From: Candidatus Enterococcus murrayae
Lineage (GTDB): Bacteria; Bacillota; Bacilli; Lactobacillales; Enterococcaceae
Reading direction: 5' to 3'
Assembly (NCBI RefSeq): GCF_017315985.1
Contig: NZ_JAFLVR010000001.1
Span: 163,073-227,072 of the forward strand
Length of the DNA stretch: 64,000 bases
The stretch's first letter is position 1. The number at the start of each line of letters is the position of its first letter. Made by a program: the position numbers and the translations under genes. Of this stretch, positions 15,432-24,196 are shown piece by piece. The notes under the pieces were generated by a model. That model had not been told where the DNA came from and made no database searches. It worked only from the letters and a program-made list of their open reading frames with translations.

Positions 15432-15445
15432 TGCAATCGTTTTCA
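15432..15445 (-). promoter_or_regulatory. Probable cre (CcpA) site in the nox 5' region
   Basis: Minus strand TGAAAACGATTGCA matches the consensus TGWAANCGNTNWCA at 13 of 14 positions. It lies between the likely -10 (TACAAT, about 15461-15456) and the ribosome site, a position fit for repression. Confidence 0.6.
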
Positions 15446-15829
15446 ATACAGAATAATTGTAGCATACTTCACATAAGATTTTTACAAAAATACAAATCAT
15501 TTAAAATAACTTTGAAAAAAGCATAAACATCTTGCCACAAGAATTACGTTCTAAAAAAAAACACTCTCTTTTAAATATTTGGTTGAAATTATAGGATTAT
15601 CACATCATTAAAAAGACTGGTAACATAAAAATGACGAATCATTACAACGTAATATTAATTTGAATTTTATTTTGAAAATATTTTGTTTTCAATTTAAATT
15701 TCTATTTTTTAAGAACTCGACATAATTGTTTCGATCGATTGTGAGCATTCAAATCAAATTAATAGTAAAATGCATATAAAGACCATTTTCAATATTTAAT
15801 GAAGTAATAGCAGAAATGAGGGACATCCT
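15446..15829. other. AT-rich divergent intergenic region between nox and the Crp/Fnr-type gene
   Basis: About 380 bases without a gene. It holds the nox -10-like TACAAT (15456-15461, minus strand) and the inverted repeat at 15672-15692. The regulator's own promoter is less clear; a TTGTGA with TAGTAA 18 nt downstream near 15740-15770 is possible. No small ORF with a good ribosome site was seen. Confidence 0.5.
15672..15692. promoter_or_regulatory. Inverted repeat TTGAAAA-N7-TTTTCAA, candidate operator
   Basis: A perfect 7-bp inverted repeat with a 7-bp spacer lies upstream of the Crp/Fnr-type gene. Its size suits a dimeric Crp/Fnr protein (autoregulation or nox control), although the half-site is not the classical TGTGA. 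Confidence 0.4.
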
Positions 15830-16501
15830 ATGACAGGTAATTTAGATAAACATCATCTTGATTTGCTCAGTAAGTATGGTTTATTAGACCATCAATTTGT
15901 TTGTGAGGTTCGTCGTTTCAAATCGGGAGAAACGATTTTTTCTCAAGGTGTTGAGTATAAATACATTATGATCGTTGTCTCAGGCAAGGCCAAAGTTTGT
16001 ACAAGTGCCCCTAGTGGTAAGGATTTAGTTCTAGCTTATTATCTATCAAGTGGTTTGATTGGTGACGTTGAATTGATGTCCAATACAGTTTACGCTACAG
16101 CTTCGGTCATTACTCTTTCGCCCTTTGAAGTTATCATCGTTCCGTTTCAAGATGATCAAGATACAATTTTCAAAAATCTAACTTTTATGACGACGTTAGC
16201 TAAAGGACTTTCGGAGAATCTGATTAATAGCTCCCATAATTACACTTCTAATGCACTATACTCAGGAGAACAACGCTTATGCACCTATATACTTCAAGGT
16301 TCTTATAAGTATTATTTTTTTGATAATTTGACTGATGTAGCTGCTACTATTGGAGTTAGTTATCGTCATTTACTGCGTTTATTGAACAAATTATGTGATT
16401 CTGGCATTTTGAAACGTGAAAAACGAAGATTTCAGATTATTAATATGGAGCAATTGAAACAACGCTCCTCTGAAGCTGCGTATTTCAAAAAGAATTATTA
16501 G
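15830..16501 (+). CDS. Crp/Fnr-family transcriptional regulator (YeiL-like)
   Basis: This 223-residue protein has an N-terminal cyclic-nucleotide-binding-type beta roll (about 18-125: GETIFSQGVEYKYIMIVVSG, SGLIGDVELMS) and a C-terminal winged helix (LTDVAATIGVSYRHLLRLLN). It lacks the N-terminal Cys cluster of Fnr, so it probably senses something other than an iron-sulfur cluster. Overall it resembles YeiL-type members. Start follows GAGGGAC. It is divergent from nox and could control it; the palindrome between them is a candidate site. Confidence 0.82.
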   Translation: MTGNLDKHHLDLLSKYGLLDHQFVCEVRRFKSGETIFSQGVEYKYIMIVVSGKAKVCTSAPSGKDLVLAYYLSSGLIGDVELMSNTVYATASVITLSPFEVIIVPFQDDQDTIFKNLTFMTTLAKGLSENLINSSHNYTSNALYSGEQRLCTYILQGSYKYYFFDNLTDVAATIGVSYRHLLRLLNKLCDSGILKREKRRFQIINMEQLKQRSSEAAYFKKNY

Positions 16502-16507
16502 AATAGA

Positions 16508-16546
16508 AGCCATCCGCTTCATTTATAAGGAAGCGGATGGTTGTTT
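16508..16546 (+). terminator. Terminator after the Crp/Fnr-type gene
   Basis: CCATCCGCTT...AAGCGGATGG is a 10-bp perfect stem followed by TTGTTTT. Confidence 0.8.
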
Positions 16547-16569
16547 TCCATATAATAGTCACTATAAAG

Positions 16570-16936
16570 TTACTCTCCTGAAAAACTAGTCAGATCGTCA
16601 ACACAGGTTTTCTTCTTTTTTTAAACTTTTGATAAAAGGTCTCATAAAAATTTTTTTACATTCACTTCTTCAGCAAAGACAATTTTTGTCTTTTTCTTGT
16701 CCAACGCTAAAATTCACCTAGCCATTCTCCATCCTGAATGAGAATAACTCCAGTAAGTAAAAATCAGTGATCATAAATTTTGTAGAATAATTTTGATTCG
16801 TACACTCAATGAAAATCTTCTAATCTTCAATCATTTCAATTTTATTGAGATCACTCCTCCATTTTGCATTTGTCACGATCTGCCAGACCTTTTCAATATT
16901 GGTATTGAAAATTGTGTCAATTCGTGAAGTTATCAT
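16570..16936 (-). pseudogene. Decayed SRPBCC (polyketide cyclase/START-like) family gene
   Basis: Starting at ATG 16936, after a good AAAGGAG, the minus strand reads MITSRIDTIFNTNIEKVWQI and on to KWRSDLNKIEMIED. It then hits TAG and continues in frame as KIFIECTNQNYSTKFMIT and SFRMENG before a second TAG. After frameshifts the family-like tail KKTKIVFAEEVNVKK, MRPFIKSLKKE and CVDDLTSFSG can be followed in different frames. The IEKVWxIVT...WRSDLxKIE pattern is that of SRPBCC small-molecule-binding proteins. At least two in-frame stops and two shifts make a working product unlikely. Confidence 0.75.
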
Positions 16937-17034
16937 TAGTTAGTCATCTCCTTTAACTCATGCGTTGCTGAGTCTAATAAACTCCTCTCAGTTTTCATAC
17001 TTTTTTGAAATAAGAGCATTCACGGTTGCTGAAC

Positions 17035-17541
17035 TTACCAGAATTCACGAATAAATTTTTTTCTTCGCTCTGCATTTTTTTGATAATTTTCTGGATTTCT
17101 TTGGTAGTAATCTTGGTGCTCAACTTCGGCAGGATAAAAAGTTCTCGCTGCTTCAATCTGCGTTACGATCGGCTGATTAAATCGCCCACTATTTTGCAGT
17201 GCATCTCGACTTTTTTTCGCGATTCTTCTTTGTTGCTCGTTAAAATAATAGATAACCGGACGATAACTGCTCCCACGATCTTCAAACTGACCAAAGGCAT
17301 CTGTTGGATCGGTTTGCTGCCAATAAATTTCTACCAGTTCTTCATAGGAGATTAATTCAGGATTATAAATGATCTCAACCGCCTCTGTGTGACCCGTCGT
17401 GCCGCTCTTCACCTCCAAGTATGTTGGATTTTCTTTCTCACCGCCAGTATAACCAGAAATCACTGATTCGATTCCTGATAGAGTATCAAAGGGTTTTACC
17501 ATACACCAAAAACAGCCACCTGCAAAAATTGCTCGTTCCAT
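17035..17541 (-). CDS. msrA: Peptide-methionine (S)-S-oxide reductase
   Basis: This 168-residue enzyme repairs oxidised methionine in the cytoplasm using thioredoxin. The catalytic Cys10 lies in [15 protein letters not shown], the signature GCFWC motif, and later family elements are [27 protein letters not shown] and [10 protein letters not shown] chose the ATG at 17541; an upstream in-frame start would overlap metQ. It lies 25 nt after metQ in the same direction, so both are probably under the Met T-box. No MsrB domain is fused. Confidence 0.92.
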   Translation of the reverse strand: MERAIFAGGCFWCMVKPFDTLSGIESVISGYTGGEKENPTYLEVKSGTTGHTEAVEIIYNPELISYEELVEIYWQQTDPTDAFGQFEDRGSSYRPVIYYFNEQQRRIAKKSRDALQNSGRFNQPIVTQIEAARTFYPAEVEHQDYYQRNPENYQKNAERRKKFIREFW

Positions 17542-17566
17542 TATATTCACCAACTCTTTCTCTTGA

Positions 17567-18382
17567 TTAATTATTGACGGGCACAATTGAACCGCCCCAT
17601 TTTTTCTCTATCCATTTTTGGATTTTTAGTTCATGTAAAGCTTCCACGATGGTCTTGATTTCTTTACTACTTTTGTCTTCAGTTCTTGTTGCTACAATAT
17701 TTACATACGGAGAATCATTTTGTTCGATCATCAATGAATCTTTTACAGGATTCAACCCCTTTTCATAGGCAAAATTTGAATTAATAGCTACTAAGTCTCC
17801 TTCATTATTTTCGTAAGCCGAGGTGAGCAAGGTCGGATCAACACTGTGCTCAAATACTAAATTCTTAGGATTCTCTGTTATATCATCAAAAGTTGCCTTA
17901 TCAATTGCTATGTCTGCTTTTATTTTTATCAAATTGTTTTTTACAAAGACATTTAGTACCCTTCCCCATTCAGAAGGTACATTAGAAACAATGACTTTTG
18001 CTCCATTTGGTATTTCATTAACTTTTTTTATCTTTCCAGAGTATATTCCCATCGGTTCAAGATGAATTGCTCCAACATTTGAGAATTTATAGCCGTTCTC
18101 TTTCTTCTGCAAATTAAAGTATGGAACTGTTGAAAAATAATTTGCATCTATATCTCCATTTTCCAACGCCTTGTTCGGCAAAACATAATCGTCAAATTTT
18201 ACAATCTCCAAGTCAATGCCTTTTTCTTTTAGTTCTGGTTTGATATGTTCCAGAATTTCAGCATGAGGAGTTGGCGAGGCCCCGATTTTTATTTTATTTG
18301 TTTTCTCAGCTGAACCGGAACCGCAGGCAGCTAAGAGGGTCATACAACTTAAGATCAATAGAACAAACCCAAATTTTTTCAT
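17567..18382 (-). CDS. metQ: Methionine ABC transporter substrate-binding lipoprotein (MetQ/NlpA family)
   Basis: This lipoprotein of about 271 residues has signal peptide [20 protein letters not shown] with lipidated Cys20. The mature part has the NlpA/MetQ signature [19 protein letters not shown], then [13 protein letters not shown] and [12 protein letters not shown]. It binds methionine or an analogue outside the cell for an ABC importer. The ATP-binding and permease genes (metN, metP) are not adjacent and would have to come from another locus. Start follows GGGAGAG. The Met T-box leader directly upstream supports methionine as the ligand. Confidence 0.9.
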   Translation of the reverse strand: MKKFGFVLLILSCMTLLAACGSGSAEKTNKIKIGASPTPHAEILEHIKPELKEKGIDLEIVKFDDYVLPNKALENGDIDANYFSTVPYFNLQKKENGYKFSNVGAIHLEPMGIYSGKIKKVNEIPNGAKVIVSNVPSEWGRVLNVFVKNNLIKIKADIAIDKATFDDITENPKNLVFEHSVDPTLLTSAYENNEGDLVAINSNFAYEKGLNPVKDSLMIEQNDSPYVNIVATRTEDKSSKEIKTIVEALHELKIQKWIEKKWGGSIVPVNN

Positions 18383-18399
18383 ACAAACACTCTCCCAAT

Positions 18400-18695
18400 T
18401 TTTTTTTGACAAATAAAAAAATATCCATCCCTTTATCTACCAGATTACTGATAAATAAAGGGACGAATATTTTCGCGTTACCACCCTTATTTGTATTGCC
18501 TTCGCAGACAATACCTCAACGGTACAAACATACCCGGCGATGTAACGGTCGCTTCCCGTCCAGCTTGCGTGAACAAACTAAAGGCTCAGAGCTCATCTTC
18601 ATTGATTCTCCACAATCCCTCTTTTCACCTGCCGAGGGTCTCTTTAATCGTTTCCCAGTCAACTACTCTTCTCTTCAATGCATGATTATTGATTG
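18400..18695 (-). ncRNA. Methionine T-box riboswitch leader of metQ-msrA
   Basis: The minus-strand leader carries the T-box core AAGGGTGGTAACGCG (18488-18474), which base-pairs with the NCCA end of uncharged tRNA. Upstream is a long stem-I region with a GAAGATGAGC specifier segment containing ATG, pointing to tRNA-Met. Downstream is a terminator with stem CCCTTTATTTATC/GATAAAGGG and a T run near 18415-18463. Under methionine starvation the antiterminator should form and allow metQ-msrA expression. Confidence 0.88.
18415..18463 (-). terminator. Regulated terminator of the Met T-box
   Basis: CCCTTTATTTATC pairs with GATAAAGGG and is followed by GATATTTTTTT on the minus strand; it competes with the T-box antiterminator. 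Confidence 0.8.
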
Positions 18696-18700
18696 ACGTA

Positions 18701-18729
18701 ATTCTAATACAAAAAAAGTAGATTTGCAA
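18701..18729 (-). promoter_or_regulatory. Promoter of the T-box metQ-msrA operon
   Basis: Minus strand: TTGCAA (18729-18724), 17-nt spacer, TAGAAT (18706-18701), placed just before the T-box leader. Confidence 0.65.
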
Positions 18730-18743
18730 TAAAATAATTTATC

Positions 18744-18775
18744 AAAAAAACTCCTTATCGATTTTGATAAGAAGT
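18744..18775 (-). terminator. Terminator after the HAD gene
   Basis: AACTTCTTATC...GATAAGGAGTT is followed by a run of T on the minus strand. Confidence 0.8.
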
Positions 18776-18786
18776 TCTCGCTGTTA

Positions 18787-19419
18787 TTAACGTGTTAATT
18801 GCGGCAGTGTCAGAATTTCTTTCAGGTCACTAATGATACTATCTGCTGCTTTTTGATCCAACAAAAAATCTTGCTGCAAAGCAACCGTGTAGATTCCTGC
18901 CGCTTTCGCAGCAGCAATTCCTAGAGGTGAGTCTTCAATGGCTAGATAGTCGTCGCATTTTAATACTTCTTGGCTAACCAAATAGATTTCAGGATTTGGC
19001 TTACTTTCCTTTACCTCTTCACCGCTGATCGTATAAGAAAAGTAGTCCATCAGCTTGCAATCAGATAACATTTGATCGATTTCACTACGGGGGGAAGACG
19101 ATGCCAAACTCAAAGAAAAACCAGCTTCTAATAATTCATCTAATACCTTAGAAACAGAACTTCTCAATGCTTTTGAAAAATCGATTTGATTTTTCTTTTT
19201 ATAATGAAGGTAATCCTGTTGAAGCTGTTTCCTTTTTGTTTCATCTTTTGGAACCAGTATCTCCCAAGTCTGTTTTTCAGAATTGCCAACATAATCTTCA
19301 AACTTATTTGATCCAGGTCGGATACCTTTTTCTTTAAAATACTCCATCCGTCTTTCAAAATAGAACGGCTCACTGTCTATCAACACACCATCCATATCAA
19401 AAATTACTGCTTTTTTCAT
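18787..19419 (-). CDS. HAD-superfamily phosphatase (beta-phosphoglucomutase-like)
   Basis: This 210-residue hydrolase starts VIFDMDGVLIDSEPFYFERR, with the nucleophile Asp8 and acid/base Asp10. It has a helical cap, then LSLASSSPRSEI (motif II Ser), EEVKESKPNPEIYL (motif III Lys) and CDDYLAIEDSPLGIAAAKAAG (motif IV). Such enzymes dephosphorylate or isomerise sugar phosphates. It follows the LevR-type activator gene by 7 nt, so it belongs to the Amadori-product PTS locus. It may remove a sugar-phosphate side product. The substrate is unknown. Confidence 0.85.
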   Translation of the reverse strand: MKKAVIFDMDGVLIDSEPFYFERRMEYFKEKGIRPGSNKFEDYVGNSEKQTWEILVPKDETKRKQLQQDYLHYKKKNQIDFSKALRSSVSKVLDELLEAGFSLSLASSSPRSEIDQMLSDCKLMDYFSYTISGEEVKESKPNPEIYLVSQEVLKCDDYLAIEDSPLGIAAAKAAGIYTVALQQDFLLDQKAADSIISDLKEILTLPQLTR

Positions 19420-19426
19420 TTTTCAC

Positions 19427-22156
19427 CTAGTCCTTCACAATATCGTTTAATAATCGAAGCTCTAGCAAAGGGATCTCGATCGTATATTCCTTTTCGACTT
19501 CTTGGAACGCCTGATGGATCAATTCCATATTATGACCTTCCTTTTGTACATATTCTTCGATGTCCTCTTGTTCATCTACACTTTCTTTGCGTAAAATTCG
19601 TTCGATCATGGTACAGCAATGCATATATAGTAAGAACAACTGATTATTTGAAAATTCAATTTCCATTAGTTTTTCTAGTTCCTTAACTGCCTTTTGAACC
19701 AGCTGGAGAACCTTCGTCGCGTCTAAAATTGTCAAATTTTCTACAATTTTATTAATAGAAAAATTGAAAATTAATTGATTCTTAAAGGCTTCGCTATTAA
19801 TGTCAACCTGTGCCTGCAGCAATGTCGCAAATTCAGAAACAGCTTCCCCATTGATCAGCTGATCTAATCCAATGTAAGGGACTTGATTGATCTTAGGATT
19901 TTCTGTACCCACGATCATGAGAACATCGTACAACTGAAAAGGTGTCTCATACATTTTGTTTTCCGCTAATTTTTTATAATCATAAGGGAGGATTGTCAAT
20001 TCTTTAGCTGAATCACCTAAGCATTTTTGTAATATCTCCTGAATTTGTGTAGCGCTTCCCATGCCAGTATAGCAACAGGTGATGATTGCCTTTTTCTTAT
20101 TGATTTCTGGAATAATCAATTGCTTTTGAATTCGATTTTCCACGTTTATTGCCTTATACACTTCGGTCACGCTATCGCCGTTTACAATATGCTGTCCAAC
20201 CTCTAAGACAAGCGGTGTACTCACGTTATCAATAATAACTAACGGACTCTTGATATGATTTGACAACCGCTCGCCCAATTGGTTGAAAGAGCCCATATCT
20301 ACTAATAAAATCAAACCAGAATCTGTTCGGTAATCATTAATATAACGAATAATCTGACTTTCTACTTTATCAAGAGTGATGTTGATGGGCATATCATATG
20401 CTTGAAAAACATTTTTTTCTAACATACGATTCACCACGTTAGCTAGACTACTGGCTGTCGAGTAGCCATGCGCTAATACGATACATTTCACGTCGTTTCT
20501 TAAATCATTGATTTGTAAGCTGTAAAAGTAAAATGTAACAAAAACAATGTCTTCTTCTAAGATTTGCTGGTCTAATTGCTGTGACAAGTAGGTCAATAAT
20601 TTTTTTGCATACCAAAATGGCGTTTCTAAGAAAGAAGCTAAAAATTCTATCAGCCCATTTTTTAGTTCCTGCCACTCATAATCGCTGCTTAGGATATCAG
20701 TATTATCCTTCAGATAAAGATAACTAGCTAAAGAAACTACTCGATTGCCATCTTGCTCGAATCCATAATTTTCATACATCATATCCAAAGTTTGGCGAAT
20801 ATGATAAGTTAAGACCGAATAAAGGGATTCTTCTTTCTCGTAAGTTCCTTGGAAAATAAATTCGTCCATCATTTGCGTAACACGATTGACATTATCTTCA
20901 ATAAATTTTTGTGCTAAGCTTTCTTTTTGTTGGACCTTTTTGAACTCTGATACCAGTTCGGCAAAAAAACTACGAAGAAGCTGTGTTTCTTTACTCTCCA
21001 AATGGATTTGTTGCTTTGTATTCGGTAAATAGGTTCGGTTAGACATCCGCTTTTTCGGCTTGCTAAACTGTTCCTTGAATTTCAGGTTATATTCCAACGG
21101 CAAATCTTTTAAACGAACCGCGATAGTCTCCTTATTATTTTGATGAACATAGGCATTACCACAAGCATACTTAATAATATTTTTGATTTTCCCTACATTT
21201 CCTTCTAGATCACTATTCAATAGAAAATCAACCATTTGGTAGGAAACTTGCAGCTCTTTGTCTAAAATACTGCTTTCTGCAATAAAAAAGGAATCAATCA
21301 ATCGTAGACGCTCAGACTGCGGTCGGTTTTGAAATTTAGGCAAGGTAACAATTACCGGCAGCCGTCTTAAAAAAGTGGGCAAGAAAGCCGAATAGACATT
21401 TTCAGTGGTAGCAAAAATTAAACGGACGTTAGCCTTTCGTCGAATACTCGTGTCTCCCATCGGTGAAAATTCTCCAGTATCCATAAAGGTAAATAATTTT
21501 TCCTGACCTTCTTCTGACAGTCGATGTACCTCATCTAAAAATAAAATACCTCCATCCGCCTTTTCAATCAGTCCGTTATGTTCTTGATCTGCTCCAGTGA
21601 AGGCGCCTTTAGTATGTCCGAATAGTGCAGATGATAATAACTCAGGATTATTGAAATATTGAGCGCAATTATAGGCGATAAACGGCGCTTTTTGATCAAT
21701 TACCTGCTGTTCTTTAGCATATTCATGGATTTTTTCTGCTAAAAAGGTCTTTCCTGAGCCGCTTACGCCCATCAGCAAAATTGGCAAGCCGTTATGCGGA
21801 TATAAAACAGCTGTTTTGATTTGATCAATTGCTTCTTTTAAGCTACCGTTGGCTCCAATGATCTCTTCGATCGCATTTCCACTATCTTGCGCAAATAACT
21901 CTTTTAGCGAATCGTACTCTAATTTACTCACTTCAATCAAAGCATCCTCTAAAGCTTTTTTATGTAAAAATAAAACAGGATAACTCTTGATTTTTACTAG
22001 TTCTCCTTCACGAAATGCTTGATTCAAGTAACTGCTAATGGTACTTCGATTTAATTGCAGTGACTCAGCGATCTTATAAGCTGAGAAACGCTCCTCAGAT
22101 CCTTCTTTCAGATTCATTGTTAATTCATATAAATATTCATCCAATTCCTTTTTCAT
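19427..22156 (-). CDS. LevR/GfrR-type sigma-54-dependent PTS activator
   Basis: This protein of about 909 residues starts with a winged helix-turn-helix (about 1-60: FSAYKIAESLQLNRSTISSY). A sigma-54 AAA+ domain follows with Walker A GVSGSGKTFLAEK, the sigma-54 contact loop GHTKGAFTGADQE, Walker B GGILFLDEVHRL and sensor RKANVRLIFATTE. After it come a first PRD (TYHIRQTLDMMYENYGF), an EIIA-Man-like domain (IVLAHGYSTASSLANVV), an EIIB-like segment (AIITCCYTGMGSATQIQE) and a final PRD (LLYMHCCTMIERILR). PTS phosphorylation of these domains normally tunes such activators. The ATG at 22156 follows GCAGGTGA. It should drive the PTS operon from the -24/-12 promoter at 25924-25940. Confidence 0.9.
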   Translation of the reverse strand: MKKELDEYLYELTMNLKEGSEERFSAYKIAESLQLNRSTISSYLNQAFREGELVKIKSYPVLFLHKKALEDALIEVSKLEYDSLKELFAQDSGNAIEEIIGANGSLKEAIDQIKTAVLYPHNGLPILLMGVSGSGKTFLAEKIHEYAKEQQVIDQKAPFIAYNCAQYFNNPELLSSALFGHTKGAFTGADQEHNGLIEKADGGILFLDEVHRLSEEGQEKLFTFMDTGEFSPMGDTSIRRKANVRLIFATTENVYSAFLPTFLRRLPVIVTLPKFQNRPQSERLRLIDSFFIAESSILDKELQVSYQMVDFLLNSDLEGNVGKIKNIIKYACGNAYVHQNNKETIAVRLKDLPLEYNLKFKEQFSKPKKRMSNRTYLPNTKQQIHLESKETQLLRSFFAELVSEFKKVQQKESLAQKFIEDNVNRVTQMMDEFIFQGTYEKEESLYSVLTYHIRQTLDMMYENYGFEQDGNRVVSLASYLYLKDNTDILSSDYEWQELKNGLIEFLASFLETPFWYAKKLLTYLSQQLDQQILEEDIVFVTFYFYSLQINDLRNDVKCIVLAHGYSTASSLANVVNRMLEKNVFQAYDMPINITLDKVESQIIRYINDYRTDSGLILLVDMGSFNQLGERLSNHIKSPLVIIDNVSTPLVLEVGQHIVNGDSVTEVYKAINVENRIQKQLIIPEINKKKAIITCCYTGMGSATQIQEILQKCLGDSAKELTILPYDYKKLAENKMYETPFQLYDVLMIVGTENPKINQVPYIGLDQLINGEAVSEFATLLQAQVDINSEAFKNQLIFNFSINKIVENLTILDATKVLQLVQKAVKELEKLMEIEFSNNQLFLLYMHCCTMIERILRKESVDEQEDIEEYVQKEGHNMELIHQAFQEVEKEYTIEIPLLELRLLNDIVKD

Positions 22157-22224
22157 TTCGTCACCTGCTTTTAATCGATTTGATGTACCTTCACTTCTAT
22201 TGTATAGCATTTCTTTTCGCCTAC

Positions 22225-22234
22225 GAGACTAAAA
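22225..22234 (-). promoter_or_regulatory. Possible extended -10 promoter of the levR-type gene
   Basis: The minus strand reads TGCTATACAAT about 60 nt before the activator start, an extended -10 (TGn TATACA) without a good -35. Coordinates are approximate (within about 25 bases). It follows the terminator of the deglycase gene, which would otherwise cut the activator off. Confidence 0.35.
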
Positions 22235-22245
22235 TTTTTAATAGT

Positions 22246-22282
22246 GCGAAAAAACCGAGAAGACATATCTCAGTTTTTTCGC
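22246..22282 (-). terminator. Terminator between SIS deglycase and activator gene
   Basis: GCGAAAAAACTGAGA pairs with TTCTCGGTTTTTTCGC on the minus strand, a very stable stem. It probably ends most transcripts of the sigma-54 PTS operon. Confidence 0.75.
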
Positions 22283-22295
22283 CATAATTTTATGA

Positions 22296-23273
22296 TTAGT
22301 AAGTAAGTTTCCACATGTAACGACGTTTTGTAAGTGGATGTTCTCTAGCATAAGATAGCTCTTCCGCATATACTCTGAAGACTGCGGTAATAACAAATGG
22401 ATTGAAGTAGTCTAAAACTTCTTTATCTACGTGAGCAGATAATCCATAATCTAAAGCGTCGACCACTTCGGTTTTTGCATCAAAGCGATCCAAGAAGGCT
22501 AACGCTCGTGAGTCAATCGCTCGTGTTTTTCCATCGTTCATCAACAAGATAAATGGTACATCCTTATCGACGATTTCAAATGGTCCATGGAAAAATTCGC
22601 CAGCATGGAAAGTTCCCGAATTGATCCATTGCATCTCCATCATCAGGCAAACAGATGATGAGTAGGCTACTTCATGTGTAGCACCGCTACTCATGATATA
22701 AATAACTTTTTCGTCTTTAAAACGTTGTGCAAATTGTTTCGCTGCTTTGCGGGCCGATTCTGCACTTTCTTGTGCCAAGTCATAAATTTTAGCAAAAGCA
22801 TTCATCATCTTATCATAATGCTCATAGCCTTCCACTTGGTTTAGTAGTTCTACTGCTAAAAGCAGACAATAGCCTGTTTTTTCAAGTTTGGTTGCATAGT
22901 TTTCAGCAAATCCATGATAAATCACATAATCTGCATCTTTTGTTAACGGCGCGTCGATTATTCGTGTTAAACTTATTACTGTAGCACCTTTATCTTTGGC
23001 AACGGCATTGGCTTCTACTGTTTCTGGAGTTGCACCTCCAAGTGAAGCTGAGATCACAACTGTGTTCTCATCGACCGAAGTTGGTGTAGCAAAGTTGAAT
23101 TCGTTGGCTGTGTAGTGGCTAATGCGTAATTGCTTCGCATTTTGATCTAAAAAGTATTTTGCTGGATACAAATCTGCTTTTGACGCGCCACAGCCAACGA
23201 AAACAACGTGTTTCACTTCTTGCTTTCCGACAATCTCTTTAATAATTTCTTTTGGTTCCATCGTTGAATTCAT
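22296..23273 (-). CDS. SIS-domain sugar-amine phosphate deglycase (FrlB/GfrF-like)
   Basis: This 325-residue protein has two SIS (sugar isomerase) domains. The first opens VKHVVFVGCGASKADLYPAK; the second includes VIYIMSSGATHEVAYSSSVC and the family pair MEMQWINSGTFHAGEFFHGP. The EFFHGPFEI motif, with its catalytic Glu/His, is typical of fructoselysine-6-phosphate and glucoselysine-6-phosphate deglycases, which split phosphorylated Amadori or Heyns products into sugar phosphate and amino acid. It is the fifth gene of the PTS operon (IIA-IIB-IIC-IID-SIS). Sequence alone does not say whether fructose-amine or glucose-amine conjugates are its substrate. Confidence 0.85.
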   Translation of the reverse strand: MNSTMEPKEIIKEIVGKQEVKHVVFVGCGASKADLYPAKYFLDQNAKQLRISHYTANEFNFATPTSVDENTVVISASLGGATPETVEANAVAKDKGATVISLTRIIDAPLTKDADYVIYHGFAENYATKLEKTGYCLLLAVELLNQVEGYEHYDKMMNAFAKIYDLAQESAESARKAAKQFAQRFKDEKVIYIMSSGATHEVAYSSSVCLMMEMQWINSGTFHAGEFFHGPFEIVDKDVPFILLMNDGKTRAIDSRALAFLDRFDAKTEVVDALDYGLSAHVDKEVLDYFNPFVITAVFRVYAEELSYAREHPLTKRRYMWKLTY

Positions 23274-23365
23274 CTTTCTGAATTCCTCCTCAGTTTTCTT
23301 TTTTATTTAGAGAAACGAAACAGTGATGTTTGCACCACATCACGAGTCTGCTTCAACTACCAGAA

Positions 23366-24181
23366 TTAAACAAAAATCCCTAGAGCACTCAAAATCAAGC
23401 CGCCAATAATACAAATTAAAAGCATAATGCTTGTATTTACTTTCTTTTGCAGCAACCAATACATAAACATCGTTAAGGCAAACGGTAACATTTGAGGCAT
23501 GATACTATCCAAAACATCTTGCAATACAAATGTTTTACCGAATTTGATGGGTGTCGTAATTCCAATCATGCTGGCGATCATTGCACCAATAACCATCAAA
23601 CCGATAATCGAGCAGACATACATCACCCGGTCCATCAAACCGCCTTCATAAAGTTTAGCCAAATATTTGTTCCCCATGTTATAACCAAATTTCCCACCAT
23701 AATAAGTCACTAGGTAAGATGGAACAAAGGAAATAATCATGGCTAAAATCGGCCCTAAAATACTTCCCTGCTGTGCCAAATTAATTCCTAATCCAAACGC
23801 CAAAACACGAACAGTTCCTTGGAAGAAGGAATCACCAATTCCAGACAATGGTCCCATCAATGACGTTTTTACTGAGTTGATTGTATCTGGGTTAAACCCT
23901 TCTTGGTCCTCATAATATTGTTCTTCCATCGAAGCTGCTAAGCCTAATACAAAAGCACTTGTTTGTGGGGTGCAGTTGTAATAAAGCATATGACGTTGAT
24001 AGGCTTCTTTTTTCAACTCTTCATCTTTAGGATCCTTGTAAATACGGTCCAATGTTGGAGCAATTCCGTATAAGAAACCCATATTCATAGCACGTTCATA
24101 GTTCCAAGAATCCTGAATAGCCCATGAGCGCCAAAAGAATTGCCAGTATTTTCGACCATTTTGATCTTTTTCTTTTGCCAT
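23366..24181 (-). CDS. PTS Man-family EIID membrane component
   Basis: This 271-residue protein is the IID subunit of a mannose/fructose/sorbose-family PTS. The N-terminal cytoplasmic part has FFWRSWAIQDSWNYERAMNM, typical of IID, followed by MGPLSGIGDSFFQGTVRVLA. About four hydrophobic segments fill the C-terminal half. With IIC it forms the sugar channel. It is 15 nt from IIC. Confidence 0.92.
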   Translation of the reverse strand: MAKEKDQNGRKYWQFFWRSWAIQDSWNYERAMNMGFLYGIAPTLDRIYKDPKDEELKKEAYQRHMLYYNCTPQTSAFVLGLAASMEEQYYEDQEGFNPDTINSVKTSLMGPLSGIGDSFFQGTVRVLAFGLGINLAQQGSILGPILAMIISFVPSYLVTYYGGKFGYNMGNKYLAKLYEGGLMDRVMYVCSIIGLMVIGAMIASMIGITTPIKFGKTFVLQDVLDSIMPQMLPFALTMFMYWLLQKKVNTSIMLLICIIGGLILSALGIFV

Positions 24182-24196
24182 TTTGTTAACCTCCTT

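Noticed and set aside
18271..18696. A 141-residue plus-strand ORF opposite metQ and its leader
   Set aside because: It overlaps the T-box RNA and the metQ coding region on the other strand and has no ribosome site or family match.
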